Assembly (NCBI RefSeq): GCF_910594005.1
Contig: NC_057838.1
Coordinates: 34,960,001-35,024,000 of the forward strand
Origin: Cervus elaphus
Taxonomy: Eukaryota; Chordata; Mammalia; Artiodactyla; Cervidae
DNA length: 64,000 nt
Direction: 5' to 3'
Shown: in pieces, positions 33,714 through 44,925 of the stretch
Numbering within the stretch: position 1 is the stretch's first letter
Layout of the letters: every line of letters starts with the position of its first letter
The notes under the pieces: model-generated
The model's database searches: none
Told to the model about the DNA's origin: nothing
What the model saw: the letters and a program-made list of their open reading frames with translations, nothing else
Program-made: the position numbers and the translations under genes

Positions 33714-34539
33714 CTTGTTTAGATTGCTGTGTCTGGAGTGGGCTTTCTGTATTCTGGAGGTCTGTGGTTCCTTTTTATTGTGGAGGATTAACCCAGTGGG
33801 TGGGGTTAGACAATTGGCTTGTCAAGATTTCCTGGTTAGGGGAGCTTGCGTCAGTGTTCTGGTGCGTGGAACTTGATTTCTTCTCTTTGGAGAGCAATGG
33901 AGTGCCCAGTAATGAGTTTTGAGATGGGTCTATGTGTTAGGTGTGTCCTTGGGCAGCCTGTATGTTGATGTTCAGGGCTATGTTCCTGCGTTGCTGGAGA
34001 ATTTGTGTGGTATGTCTTGCTCTAAAACTTATTGGCTCTTGGGTGGTGGTTGGTTTCAGTGTAGGTATGGAGGCTTTTGGACGGTCACTTATTGCTTAAA
34101 GTTCCATGTAGTCAGGAGTTTTCTGGTGTTCTCAGGTTTTGGGCTTAAGTCTCCTGCCTCTCGATTTCAGTTTTATTCTTCCTGTAGTCTCAGGACTTCT
34201 CCAACTATACAGCCCTGATAAGAAAACTTCTAGGTTAATGGCTAAAAGATTCTCCCCCATTAGGGACACCCAGAGAGGTTCACAGAGTTACGTGAAGAAG
34301 AGGAGAGGGAGGAGGGAGATAGAGATGAACAGGAGGAGAAAAAGGGGGACTCAAGAGGAGAGAGACAGATCTACGCAGCTGTCTGTTCCCAGAGTGTTCT
34401 CCGTAGCCCAGTCACCTACAAGGATTCACAGAATTGGATTGGGAAGAGAAGGGGAAAGGAGGAAATAGAGGTGTTCTGAGGTAGAAAACAGAGAGTCAAG
34501 ATTGGGAGAGAATAATCTTCGGTTTAAAAATAGGGCTTC

Positions 34540-34880
34540 TCTTTTTTTTTTTTTTTTTTTTGTAAGGTTATAGTGTATTGAAAATGAAAATTAAGGAGTA
34601 GTAGAGGAGTACTAGAGGACTTTAAAAGGAATAAGAGAAAAAGAAAAATAGAAAATAGAAGAGAAAAAGGAAAGAAAAAAAAAAAAGAAAGAAAAAAAAA
34701 GAAAAAAAAAATTTTTTTTTCCCCCTAATTAAAAAATCGTAAAAGTCTGTGGAAATGAAAGTTAAGGAGCAATGGGGGAGTAATAGGGGATTTTAAAGGA
34801 AAATAAAAGAGAAGAAAGAAAAAAGAAAAAAAAATAAAAATAATAAAAAATTAAAAACAAAAGAGAAAAAAGTAAAATTA
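34540..34880 (-). repeat. Tandem A-rich units in the L1 5' UTR
   Basis: Two related units carry the same sequence order. The first (from about 34562) reads gaaaatgaaaattaaggagtagtagagg; the second (from about 34749) reads ggaaatgaaagttaaggagcaatggggg. Each is followed by a ttttaaaggaaaataa-like stretch and a poly-purine tail. The period is roughly 187 bases. They look like diverged tandem copies. Confidence 0.7.
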
Positions 34881-36030
34881 TATCTAGGAGTTTCTCTGGA
34901 GCTGTTGCGGTCAGTGTGGGTTCGGCTCAGTTTCAGATAGCTCCTCGTTCCAGCTTACGCTTCTCGATATCTACAGGCCCCTCCGGTGTAGTCAGTGTTT
35001 CCTAGAGGGATTTTAATCTGTTGCACCAGTCCCTTCTGAAGCGGTTCCCTTTGTTTATTTGGCTTCTGTTTGCCGGTCTCTTCAGAGCCTCATTTCCGCC
35101 CTGACACAGGCGGGCAGAGGTGGACTCTTATTCAGGTAGCTAGTTCCGTCGCTCTGCGGGGCAGGGAGGGGCTTGCGCTGCAGGGAGAGGCTGGCGCTGT
35201 GGGGACAGGCTTGCGCCACGGGGATGGGCTGGGGCTGCCGGGAGGGGCTGACGCTGCTTTCTCCGTCTGTGCTGCTCAGGCTCCCGGCTGTTCTATATGG
35301 AGCGCGCCCCGCGCTGCGCGAGGTTCCAGCCCTCGGGTGTTCCACAAAAGCACGGAAGGAAAAGCTGCGCCTGCTCTCTGTGCCTTCCCCGTCAGAGCGG
35401 TCCAGGCAGCCAGGGGCTTGGTGGGCGCACTCTCCCCAGGTGTGGTGCGCCCACTCCCCTCCACGGACCCAGTCTCAGTTTCCACTGGCGCCAGTCGGGT
35501 GCGTGCGCCTTCTGCCCTCCGCGTCCCCAGCCCCAGTCCCCGCCCGCGCCGGTCGGGTGCCTGCGCCCTGTGTCTCGCCGCGACCTTCCCCTCCCCCCTG
35601 CCTCCGGCGGGGCTGGGCCGGTCCGCAGCCTGCGAGCTCCTCTCTGGACCCTCTCGGTCTCTTTGTTCTGCGAACGGCCGGCAGTGTGTTCGGGCCAGTT
35701 AATTTACTCTCTCTCTTTTGGTCTCCCACAGTTCAAGTTGGCAACTCACAGAAGTTCCCTCTGATTGTCCTCAGGGCACTCAGGCCCGGACCCTACCCCA
35801 AGCAATGCCGCCTAAGAGCTCCCGGGACGGATCTCCGTCCTTAGCTCTTTTGTCTCACTTTTTATCTTTTATATTTTGTCCTACCTGCTTTCGAAGACAA
35901 TGGGCTGCTTTTCTGGGCGCCTGATGACCTCAGCTAGCGATCCGAAGTTGTTTTGCAAAGTTTGCTCTGCGTTCAGTTATTCTTTGATGAATTTGTAGGA
36001 GAGAAAGTGGTCTCCCGGTCCTACTCCTCC

Positions 36031-36041
36031 GCCATCTTGGC
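36031..36041 (-). promoter_or_regulatory. YY1-type motif at the L1 5' end
   Basis: gccatcttggc on the plus strand is the complement of a canonical YY1 site (core aagatggc). It lies within the first 20 bases of the L1, the same place as in primate L1s. Confidence 0.8.
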
Positions 36042-36046
36042 TCCTC

Positions 36047-36062
36047 CTACTGTCTTATGTTT
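36047..36062. repeat. L1 target-site duplication, right copy
   Basis: ctactgtcttatgttt, identical to the left copy. It is followed by taac, so the reconstructed site is tttt/aa. Confidence 0.95.
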
Positions 36063-36284
36063 TAACTATCAGAACGGTGGCTGAGCATGCCTGGCACTTG
36101 AATGTACCTGGTCTTCCTTCAAAGTAGTATGGATTGTTGCTAGGTTACTGGTTTCTTTTCTTGAGTGGTCATTAGCTTAGAATGGTCTCTCAAACTTGCT
36201 CAAAATTCTCTCTCTGTATTTAATCCCTAGTAGAATTTTTAAACTCACTATTTAATTAACCTACTCTATCCCTGTCAGAAGGAG
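36063..36284. other. Unassigned sequence
   Basis: Unique flank of the L1 with no recognised element. Confidence 0.4.
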
Positions 36285-36525
36285 CTTGAGACTTGCAGTG
36301 AGATGGGTCTTAGCTTTCATTCTGACTTACTCCACTTGGTAACCCTAGGAAGTCACTAAGTGGGGGTAGCATGGGTCTGGGCAGGCCCTCTGATCTCCCC
36401 CAGTTGCCTTATTTCTAAAACTGGAATGATAATGGTGCCAACCTTTAAGGATCACTGTCATTTTTCGAAAAGAAAATTCTTTGAAGTGCCTGGCCAACTT
36501 TAGGTGCTCAGTATTGCTTCCTGCT
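36285..36525 (+). mobile_element. MIR remnant
   Basis: Sense MIR: gagcttgagacttgcagtgag, ttctgacttactccacttgg, ttgccttatttctaaaactgg and gtgcctggccaactttaggtgctcag. Confidence 0.6.
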
Positions 36526-37214
36526 CTTTCCCAATCATTGGTAAGGGTGCAGATCCATAAAGAAGATTTTAAAAGTTTCCAGAGTCCAACCTATAGTTAG
36601 TGTGTAGAGTGGGGGGAAAGGGGGTAGATGTAGGCACGTGTTTGCAAAACAAGACAAGAGACACAGGACACCAAAATTTTTTCTAGTCCCTTAAATGCAA
36701 CTCTGGTTTTTAATTTCAGGGGCACTGTTGGGAGTCTTCTGGTTCCTTAACAACCAGAAACTGTTGGTTGTTGTAACTCAAGCGTAGAAGCCCTTCGGCC
36801 ATAAAGGACTTCACTAGCCACTTCATATTTTGTCTTTTATTTTTCCTAAGCATACAATGACTCAGAATGGTATACATTAAAATTGAGGGATCCTAGACAA
36901 GTTTGGGAACTTGGATGGCTAAACTAGGAAGCTCAGCGTCCTTCTCTCCTCTAGTGGTTTTAGGGTCTGGCTTCACAGGACCTGGCCATCTGATGTCTGA
37001 GGATAACCAGGATTTGGGCAACCTGCCCAGGAAATGTGAAAACCACACAGGCTACAAAGAGAAAAGGCTCAGCAGACACTGTGCTTAGGCACAGCTTAAA
37101 TGATCATCAAAGGAAAGAATGGGCCTGTGTCATCAGTCCTGCTCCGGTAGTTACTGTCACTGAGGGCCAGGCTGAGAACTCTTTCACAATCAGTGGGGGA
37201 AAGGAAAAAAGTAG
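36526..37214. other. Unassigned sequence
   Basis: No recognised repeat. Short overlapping open frames (36903-37088 and 37036-37233) show no protein motif. A G-rich pair of runs lies near 36610-36625. Confidence 0.35.
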
Positions 37215-38035
37215 AGAAGATCAACAAAATTAAAAGTTGGTTCTTTGAAAAGGTTCATGTAAATGAAAACAAACACAAACTTCAGTCCGGAAAAAGCTAA
37301 TCTATAGAGATAGCATGTGAACTAGTAGCTGCCCAAAGCTGTGTGAGACATGGCTCCCCACCCTCGAAGTGGGACCATTTGGGGGTAATGGTAATGTTCT
37401 AATACTGGATTGTGGTGATCATTTCACAACTCTAAAGTTACTCAAAATCCTTAGACATACACTTTACTGTATTTAAGCAACTGAATTTTATGCTATTTAA
37501 ATTTTATCTCAGTAAAGCTATTAACAAACACAGGATATAAAAAGAAATAACCATAGATACAATAGACATTTATAAAGACTGATAGGCTTATCAACAACTA
37601 TATTGTGTTGGTTTTGTGTGTTAAATGGAAGTGGACCGATTCCTAGAAAATTAGAAGAAGAAATGGATGTCTTGATGAGTTCAGTTATTTTAAAATGGTA
37701 ATCAAAGTCTGAACCAATTGCAGGTACAGATGTTTCCACTGGTAGTTCTACCAAACTTTCAAGAAAATGTTGATTCTTTGTTATGTAAGTTGTTCAAGGA
37801 AAAAAAAAGAGCAAAAGCTATGCAGATCATTTTGTGGAGCTAGAGTAGTCTTAATTCCAAATATAAAGAGAAGAACAGGGAAAAAGTTATAGTAATTATA
37901 GGCACATTCTATTTATAAAAATTTGTATAAACTACACTAACTTAATTCAACAGTGTACAAATATATATCATAGTAAACTGGAATATATCTTAGAAATATA
38001 AAGTACTGCTAAACAGTGGAAAACTCATATGATTA
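37215..38035 (+). mobile_element. Old L1M remnants (one L1 nested in another)
   Basis: An L1 ORF2 phrase (gatcaacaaaattaaaagttggttctttgaaaa, 37218-37250) is followed by an L1M 3' end (gtaatggtaatgttctaatactgg ... taaattttatctcagtaaagct) to about 37510. ORF2-like sequence then resumes (gattcctagaaaatt, 37638; ggtagttctaccaaac, 37740; ggcacattctat) to about 38035. The order suggests an L1 3' end inserted into an older L1. Confidence 0.55.
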
Positions 38036-40674
38036 TGGCCAATGATGTCCCCAACATTTTTTAAATGGTTTATGCATCTTCAGGATGAATCTGGAAAATC
38101 TCCACCTGAGATTCTTCCCAGGTAACCCTGGTCTGCATTGCCAGGGTGTTTGGGTTACTGAGGATTTGGAGACAATCTGGGTGTGCGTTTTTAGAACAGT
38201 GGTGGATTAGTCATTGTGGACACACATTCAGGAGGATTTTGCAGCAGAGGAAGCAACAGAACAACCTGGAGAGATCTTTAAATCAGTAAAAATAGAGGAG
38301 GAAATTATAGGATATATAACATTACCATGTACAGAAATTGAAAATTCATGCACATAGTACAACAAAACACATTTTGTAATAATGTATCAAATAGAATACA
38401 CGTTAAACATTGAAATGTTGAGGGAGGGAAGCATGGGTGCATTGAATGAATTAATGATTCAAGGAAACAGCCCAGACAATCAGAAATCATTTACTATGAG
38501 CTGAAGACTATGACTAACTTAACCCCTTTTCAGGGTCTTACGGAAATACGATCTCTTTCAGACTCTCAAGTAATTCTCTTCACAGACTTTAAAGCTACTT
38601 TGTTTGTTAAATATTTGACAAGACTCATTTTACACATGGATTGAATTGTCCATTGTTCAAAACAGTGACTCACAGGTTTTTGTATAAAATAAAATAACCA
38701 GAAGCATTTTTATAATGCAGATATCAACAGGATTACTTAATGTTTACTTTGCAAAGAAAGGAAATGTCTCAAAGTCTAGGTATTTCCCCAAAAGTGCTAT
38801 TAGCAAAATTGCATGTATTATCTGTCTGTCTCCCCTATGCTATAGACATGTATATGTACATATACAATAATATACACAACCCATTTTGCTTTGGGCTGGG
38901 AAAAACATCCTTATAAGCCAGTATTTCTCAATCTTGTTTTCATTCTTTCCCATTCCCCCATAGCATATTTTTAGACATATTTTCCTAGTCACACACTCCC
39001 GTGAAATTTTAATGTAACATATGTACTATATATTTATGTATGGGTGGCCTTTGGGAGAGTCACCAACCGTTGTAATATCTTAGAATATTTTCAGCCTCCC
39101 AAGAACCAATTTTCACCCTCTTGGGGACAATATCACTCCCTCTGAGAATGCATACCATATACTAAAGCCAGTCTGTAAACCACGAGTCAAATCCAGTCTC
39201 ATAGGAGGTTAAGATTCCAAGAAATATTTCCCCACCTTTCCATCTGAAATCCTTCCTTCATCAATTCATTCTTTTGTATTCATCATTTTCTATTCTCATC
39301 CTGTCTGTTTTCTAAGTAGCAACCATTTTGAAGACACAACATATTAGGAATACAAAACATCATTTTAAAAATTAAAACACAGGACACCTGCTAAGAGCAG
39401 TATGCTTTGCTGAACACTGGGAAGAATTGAGAGTTGAGTCAGCTGCAGGCTCATCTCTCAGAGGAGTTCAGAACTGGTGGGACTAGACAAATGGTACAAA
39501 AGAGAGAAGGAAGGTGGAGGGGGAGATATTAGTGTGGGTTGAAACCTCAAGGTGAAAAACTGGAACACTCTGTTATCACTGTATCATTAAGTTTATTCAG
39601 TCTTTCTTCTGGCAAGAGGAGAGAAAAAAGGACAGAGCAGATAAGTTTGGATAGGAGAGGTTCATTCATTCATTTATCCAACAAACATTTATTGAGAATG
39701 TGCCATTTGCTAGGTCCTGTGTTAGGGGCTGATACAGAGACTCATTGTACGGCATTGAGTCTTTGCCTGCATGCCTATCCTTCTCCTGAGGAGGATGGCG
39801 GGGAGAGTTAACATTCCAGTGATAATAGCAAAAGCTCCTCTGCTTTGTCAGTCACCGCCACACCGGCCCCGGCATCTCCACTCCTGAAACAAGTGTTGTT
39901 TCCTTTCTCAGCCTGGGCTGTCAGCAGCACGGTAATGAGTCCGGCACATAGTATAGCAAGCAACCCAGGCTCCCCTGCGACTGCCTGACAGTGCTTAGAA
40001 TCATTTGTCACACAGCTGAACAGTGCGCTCCAAGCCTTAGCAAGGTGGCAATTAAGAAAATTCAAGCATATCTTCATTTACCCCAGTGGAGTTCTTTATT
40101 CTTGACAGTTTGTGAAATTATAGTGTTAAGTAAAGAATGTTCTTAGCTTATTTGAAAACTCGTTAACTAGAAAATAATGCAGTAAATTTGTACACGTTAA
40201 TGATGTTTATAGTTCTGTGCCATGTCTGAAATTTCTTTCTTTTTCCTTTCTTTCTGTCATTCTCTGTTATATTTTGTTTGCTTTGTGCATTTCAGGACTT
40301 TTGTTGTGTTTTGCTTTTATCTTTGATTTTGAAACCGTATTATGTTTGGTACTGTGTAAGATGATTTTACTCCTGCATAGTCTGAAAGAGATGTTTATGA
40401 AAAGTCTAAACTTTGGGTCTAGGCTTTGCTGAGGAACTTTGCCTTTTAGTATTCCCACAAATGCAACTGATCTGTTGTGGGGGTAATCTGCAAAACCTTT
40501 CCAATTAGTTTTGGGATAGAACCTAACACAAAATATTTAAACCAAGTCCTCTATGCCCAAATGTTGGATGTTATTTTTTGTGTAGCTGAATTATATTTTG
40601 TTCATTTTGTACCAAAAAAACTGTTCTCTGAATAAGGACTAAGGCTTAAATCAGCTATTTTTTTAATTTCTGGG
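38036..40674. other. Mostly unassigned sequence
   Basis: A short antisense MIR/L2-tail match occurs at 39660-39745 (attcattcatttatccaacaaacatttattg). A possible DNA-transposon relic lies near 38910-39170 (gccagtatttctcaatcttg start). No gene could be supported; the minus-strand frame 39808-40077 has no recognisable motif. Confidence 0.4.
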
Positions 40675-41830
40675 TGACTGTATCAGTCAGTATAGGCTGA
40701 TGACGCTGCATTAATGAAGGACCTCACATGTCAGCTTACAAAAGCAAAGGTTTATTTCTTGTCTCAGTTCAGTCACTCAGTTGTGTCCGACTCTTTGCAA
40801 CTCCATGGACTGCAGCACACCAGGCCTCCCTGTCCATCACCAACTCCCGGAATTTACTCAAACTCATGTCCATTGAGTTGGTGATGCCATCCAACCATCT
40901 CATCTTCTGTCGTCCCCTTCTCCTCCCACCTTCAGTCTTTCCCAGCATCAGGGTCTTTTCTAATGAGTCAGTTCTTCACATCAGGTGTCCAAAAGTATTG
41001 GGAGTTTCAGCTTCAACATCAGTCCTTCCAATGAATATTCAGGACTGATGTCCTTTAGGATGGACTGGTTGGATCTCCTTGCAGTCCAAGGGACTCTCTA
41101 GAGTCTTCTCCAACACTACAATTCAAAAGCATCAGTTCTTCAGCACTCAGCTTTCTTTATAGTCCAACTCTCACATCCATACGTGGCTATTGGGAAAACC
41201 ATAGCTTTGACTACATGGACCTTTGTTAGCAAAGTAACGTCTCTTTACTATGCTGTCTAGGTTGGTCATAGCTTTTCTTCCAAGGAGCAAGCATCTTTTA
41301 ATTTCATGGCTGCAGTCACCATGTGCAGTGATTTTGGAGCCCAGAAGAATAAAGTCTCTCACTGTTTCCAATGCTTCCATATCTATTTGCCATGAAGTGA
41401 TGGGACCAGATGCCATGATCTTAGTTTTCTGAATGTTGAGTTTTAAGCCAACTTTTTCACTCTCCTCTTTCACTTTCATGAAGAGGCTCTTTAGTTCTTG
41501 TTTACATTGTTCCAAATTGGGTGTGGCTCTGCCTTGCTTCATCCTGAATCTGGAACCTAAACTGAATAAACAGCTTCTGTTCAGGATGCTATTTGCTTCA
41601 TAGAAAGAGGTATAGAACATGATAGAACCACCTGCCAGTTCTTCAAATTTCTGCTGGAAGGTGGCACACACCATTTCTACTCATGTTTCATTGGCCAAAA
41701 CAAGTAACATGGTGAAATACTATGGCAGAGGAGTTAAGAAATAAAACTGTTGTACAGAAGGCTGCAGCAAAAATATCTTGAAGAGTAACAATCTAAAAGT
41801 AACTATGGAAGGTGTTAGACTTCACCTTCC
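40675..41830 (+). mobile_element. Unnamed old interspersed repeat split by BovB
   Basis: The left part (40675-40762) reads ctgtatcagtcagtataggctg and aaaggtttatttcttg. The right part (41501-41830) includes tgtttcattggccaaaacaagtaacatgg. Both match landmarks of the element inside L2 at 10561-10985. Confidence 0.45.
40763..41500 (-). mobile_element. BovB LINE 3' fragment
   Basis: The complement of the BovB 3' 740 bases, from the 3' terminus (cagttcagtcactcagttg) to the reverse-transcriptase core (tttcactctcctctttcactttc). Minus-strand translation of 41171-41674 retains KVGLKLNIQKTKIMASGP before a read-through into flanking repeat. A short ttcttgt is shared at both edges (40756-40762 and 41494-41501) and may be the target-site duplication. 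Confidence 0.9.
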
Positions 41831-41850
41831 TCGTGTAAAAATGGGAGGAT

Positions 41851-42038
41851 GAAAGTAAAAGTGGAAGTATCTCAGTCATGTCCAACTCTTTGCAACCCCA
41901 TGAACTATACAGTCCATGGAATTTTCCAGGCCAGAATACTGGAGTTGGTAGGGATCTTCCCAACTCAAGGATCAAACCCAGGTCTCCTTCAGTGCAGGCA
42001 GATTCTTTACCAGCTGAGCCGCCAGGGAAGCCCAAAAG
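41851..42038 (-). mobile_element. Bov-tA SINE
   Basis: Complement of a Bov-tA (ctcagtcatgtccaactc ... ctgagccgccagggaagcccaaaa), flanked by a perfect 8-bp duplication, gggaggat, at 41843-41850 and 42039-42046. Confidence 0.92.
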
Positions 42039-42046
42039 GGGAGGAT

Positions 42047-43015
42047 AGGATTGGTTATCTCTGAAAACCCCTTGCTTCTAATAAAATGAGCATGTAACAT
42101 TTGAGAAGCTGGGAAAGGTGCATATTGGGAAATCCAGTCTGAGATTAAATATCGTCTCTGGAAGAATGTCGGAAAATAGCTAACTCCTCTGGACAGTACA
42201 GTATAGTATCTGCATCATATGAGATAAAGGAGTAGCAACAGCTGCTTAATTTTTGAAAGAATCAAGTAGGTAAGTAAGCCATGCAAATAGCGTGATCTGA
42301 GGCATGCTAAATCCTTCCCAACGAAGCCTGCCATTGTCTGATGGACTAAGGTAGCCGGGAAAATCATATTGCTTCAAGACCTTGGGAATCTGATGATGGG
42401 TTTGGCAGGTAATTTGCTTGCTCTACTGTTTTGGTTACCAGCAAAGTGGTCATTGTCCACTTTGTACGGTATGAAACAAAGTGTAAATCAGATTTCTTGA
42501 GGCATAACCAAGCCATATTTGGGCATGTGATGCAATGAATTTTAGCACGTCTGTTTAATGATCACATTCTTTCATATACCTGTACCATTTGCCGCCAGAA
42601 GCTAGCTCAGTAAGTGTCTTCAATGGTAAAGGTCAAAGCACCCCCAAACAACCAGGGGGTGAGGACTCAGAGGAAGGGGCCAGGTTAGATTTCCCCACTG
42701 AGCTTCTCTGGCCTATTGCGTCCAGAGCGGCCCTTTCTCTGGTGCATGGAGCTATCTGTCCACGTGGTGGTGTCTTCCAGCGGGCAGTCAGGTGGCTGTG
42801 TGATCTATGCCCCTGCCCTGGAGAGCACAAAGAGTGAGAAGAAAAATGAAGGGATTTGCCAAGTGCTTTGTGCAGAATAGAGACTTCAACCAAAGGAAAC
42901 AGGAGATGGGCCATTTGTCTTGGACCTATCGTCGCTGCCTCTTTTCCGGTGCTCTCACCACCCTCCGTATGAGCTCTGTGTCAGGGCAGTCAGTGACGCT
43001 GGGCAGCGCCTAGGG
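42047..43015. other. Unassigned sequence
   Basis: About 1 kb without a recognised element. The plus frame 42589-42837 and the minus frame 42633-42914 overlap and lack motifs, so neither is called a gene. Confidence 0.4.
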
Positions 43016-43375
43016 CCCGGGTTTCTCAACCTTGGCAGTGTTGTCACTGGGCAATTCTGTGTCCTGAAGTAAAGTGAAGTGGTAGTCACACAGTCGTATC
43101 CGATTCTTTGCGACCTCATGGACTGTAGCCTGCCAGGCTCCTTTGTCCATGGGATTCTCCAGGCAAGAAGACTGGAGTGGGTTGCCATTTCCTCTGTGCC
43201 CTAGGGGCTCATCTGTGTGTTGTAGAATAAATATGTGGCAGCTTCTCTGGTTTCTACCTGCTAGATGCCAGTAACATCCATGCCCGAAGTTGGGACAGCC
43301 AAGAATGTTCCCTTCCACTGTCAGATGTCCCCTTGGGGACAGAGTCACCTTGGGTAGAGAAGCAGTGATCTGGTA
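43016..43375 (+). mobile_element. MER20-like hAT element split by a Bov-A unit
   Basis: The left part reads gggtttctcaaccttggcag and gcaattctgtgtc. The right part reads ctgctagatgccagtaacatcc, agttgggacagccaagaatgt and cagatgtccccttgggg. Together they follow the MER20 consensus from end to near-end. Confidence 0.7.
43068..43195 (-). mobile_element. Bov-A SINE unit nested in MER20
   Basis: Complement of one Bov-A monomer: agtgaagtggtagtcacacagtcg, ttgcgacctcatggactgtagcc and ggagtgggttgccatttcc. The edges tgtcct and tgccct may be a short imperfect duplication. Confidence 0.85.
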
Positions 43376-44524
43376 GATGTGAGTTTTGAGCCACTTGAGC
43401 CAGTTGATTGTTGACTCCAGCACATTGCCTTGTGCCTTGAAGTAATGAGTTTCTGTGTACTTCATGTTGAAAAGTGTTCAAGGATGATCAAGAGTCTGGC
43501 TCTCCCAGGTTAGTAATTACCTCTGCTGTTATTAATTTTTCAAATCAACCCAGTCAAATGAGTCATTTTTATCTCAATCCCTCTGCCATGGATGATTGAT
43601 TCCACTCCCATATTGTTTCTAATTTCATGTAATGTCAGATTACAATAAAGAAATATTCAATGCAAGTCTCACGTAAGCGTCATTACAAATAGGTTTATTC
43701 CTCAGCTCTAAATAGGAATGGGTGAAGGGTTTTATATCACTTTATTGAAAAAAATGTCTCACCAGAAGTAAAATGCTTGAACACTCCCCAACCTGATAGA
43801 ACAATATGAAAATCCCAAATAAGTCAATACGAGGACCTAATCATTTCTAAATATGCTAACAATACATATTTATGATTTCCTTTCATTTATGGTGTACACA
43901 TTAGAGCATCAGTTCTTTGGAAAGCACCCAGAGTGTTAGATATGATTCTTCTCACTGGGATTCTTGGACTGTGTCTGTTGGATTTCTGGGGTATTTGCTC
44001 CTATTTGAAAATATATCAAGAGTTCCCTACTGATCTTGAGGACAAACCTTGACAGCTATAAAGTAGTGCAAAAGGAATGGGCTTTTAGCCTGGCGAGTAT
44101 TTGAATCCCCGGCAATAAATTAGGCCTGTGGATGGCATGTCCCCTTACTCAGCTTCCTTGGGGTGCTCCCACCTGCTGTGTGCCAGGAGAGCAGTGGGGA
44201 ACTGGAACGCTGCCGTTCTCATCGTGTGATTCCACTACAGCGTGACTGTCATGAGCTGGTCAGGGAGAGACAGTGGTAGCATTCGGGGGAGTCAGGGGTG
44301 GGCGAGGAGGTAAGGAGACCATTGACCGCTCTACTAGGTGGCGTCCAACTCCAGGGACAGGGATCTGAGGTTCTCTTCAAGATCAGAAGTGCTCTTTCCT
44401 AGAAACTGTGCATTGGTTTTAAGGGCTGAGCTAACAGTTAAGCACTAGGATTCACTATGTTGAAAAAGGCATGATGAGGTGTTTTTCTTAGTCACCGCGT
44501 GGCCACAGTCCTGACCTGGCACAA

Positions 44525-44720
44525 TTGCATGGTTGTGCAGAGCTGGTTGTGCCTCTTAGTGGCTTGAGCCAATTACTTAACTTCTCTGTGCCTTAATTTC
44601 TCCCTCTGAGAAAAAGAGGATAAAGTAATAAAGCTTTCCTCAAGTTTTGTAAGGATTAGATCAGTCAAATTGTGTCATTTATCTAAAATCGAGCCTTGTA
44701 AGTGCTTTGTGATGTTGACA
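44525..44720 (+). mobile_element. MIR remnant
   Basis: Sense MIR: gcttgagccaattacttaacttctctgtgccttaatttctcc, gtaaggattagatc and a cttgtaagtgctttgtgatg end. Confidence 0.7.
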
Positions 44721-44777
44721 GGAATATCTGTAATCTCTTTTTTTTTTTTTAATGGCAAGCTTCCACTAAGATCCTTC

Positions 44778-44925
44778 TAAATAGAGTTTCCAGATTCAAT
44801 CAATGAAAATGCAGGATGCTCTGGTGAATTTTAATTTCAGTGCCCTAAATTATAATTTTTTAGTGTAACTACATTCCATGCAATATTTGAGTGTATTTTC
44901 ACTAAAAAAAATAATAATAATAACA
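44778..44925. mobile_element. Old DNA-transposon-like remnant
   Basis: gagtttccagattcaatc, aaatgcaggatgctctgg, aattttaatttcagtg and ccatgcaatatttgag together resemble a palindromic mammalian DNA transposon. It ends in an A/TAA-rich tract. The family is not assigned. Confidence 0.45.

Larger units (their letters stand above)
28583..36046 (-). mobile_element. Full-length L1 LINE
   Basis: This 7.46-kb minus-strand element has every L1 part in order: 5' UTR (36046-33714), ORF1 (33713-32787), a 51-bp spacer, ORF2 (32735-28918), a 3' UTR, and a tail of A-rich plus TAA and CAAA microsatellite sequence (28583-28620, complement). Its 5' end begins ggaggagccaagatggcgg, typical of intact L1. A perfect 16-bp duplication, ctactgtcttatgttt, flanks it at 28567-28582 and 36047-36062. 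The right side reads tttt/aa, the preferred L1 endonuclease site. Perfect duplications and an open ORF1 indicate a recent insertion. One missing base in ORF2 makes this copy non-autonomous as sequenced. Confidence 0.97.
33714..36046 (-). promoter_or_regulatory. L1 5' UTR / internal promoter
   Basis: The 2.33-kb region upstream of ORF1 on the minus strand is expected to hold the L1 internal RNA polymerase II promoter. Its extreme 5' end carries caagatggcgg, a YY1-type motif that positions L1 transcription starts in other mammals. The segment 35050-35720 is GC- and CpG-rich, in contrast to the AT-rich surroundings. The segment 34540-34870 is an A/T homopolymer-rich tract. No protein-coding role is inferred. 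Confidence 0.8.

Noticed and set aside
35173..35844. GC-rich plus-strand open frames as host exons
   Set aside because: They lie within the L1 5' UTR, all frames are open at once, and no protein family is recognisable. Kept only as a possible L1 antisense frame in the findings.
42589..42914. Overlapping 82- and 93-codon frames on opposite strands
   Set aside because: Opposite-strand openness points to base composition; no motif or exon boundary is seen.
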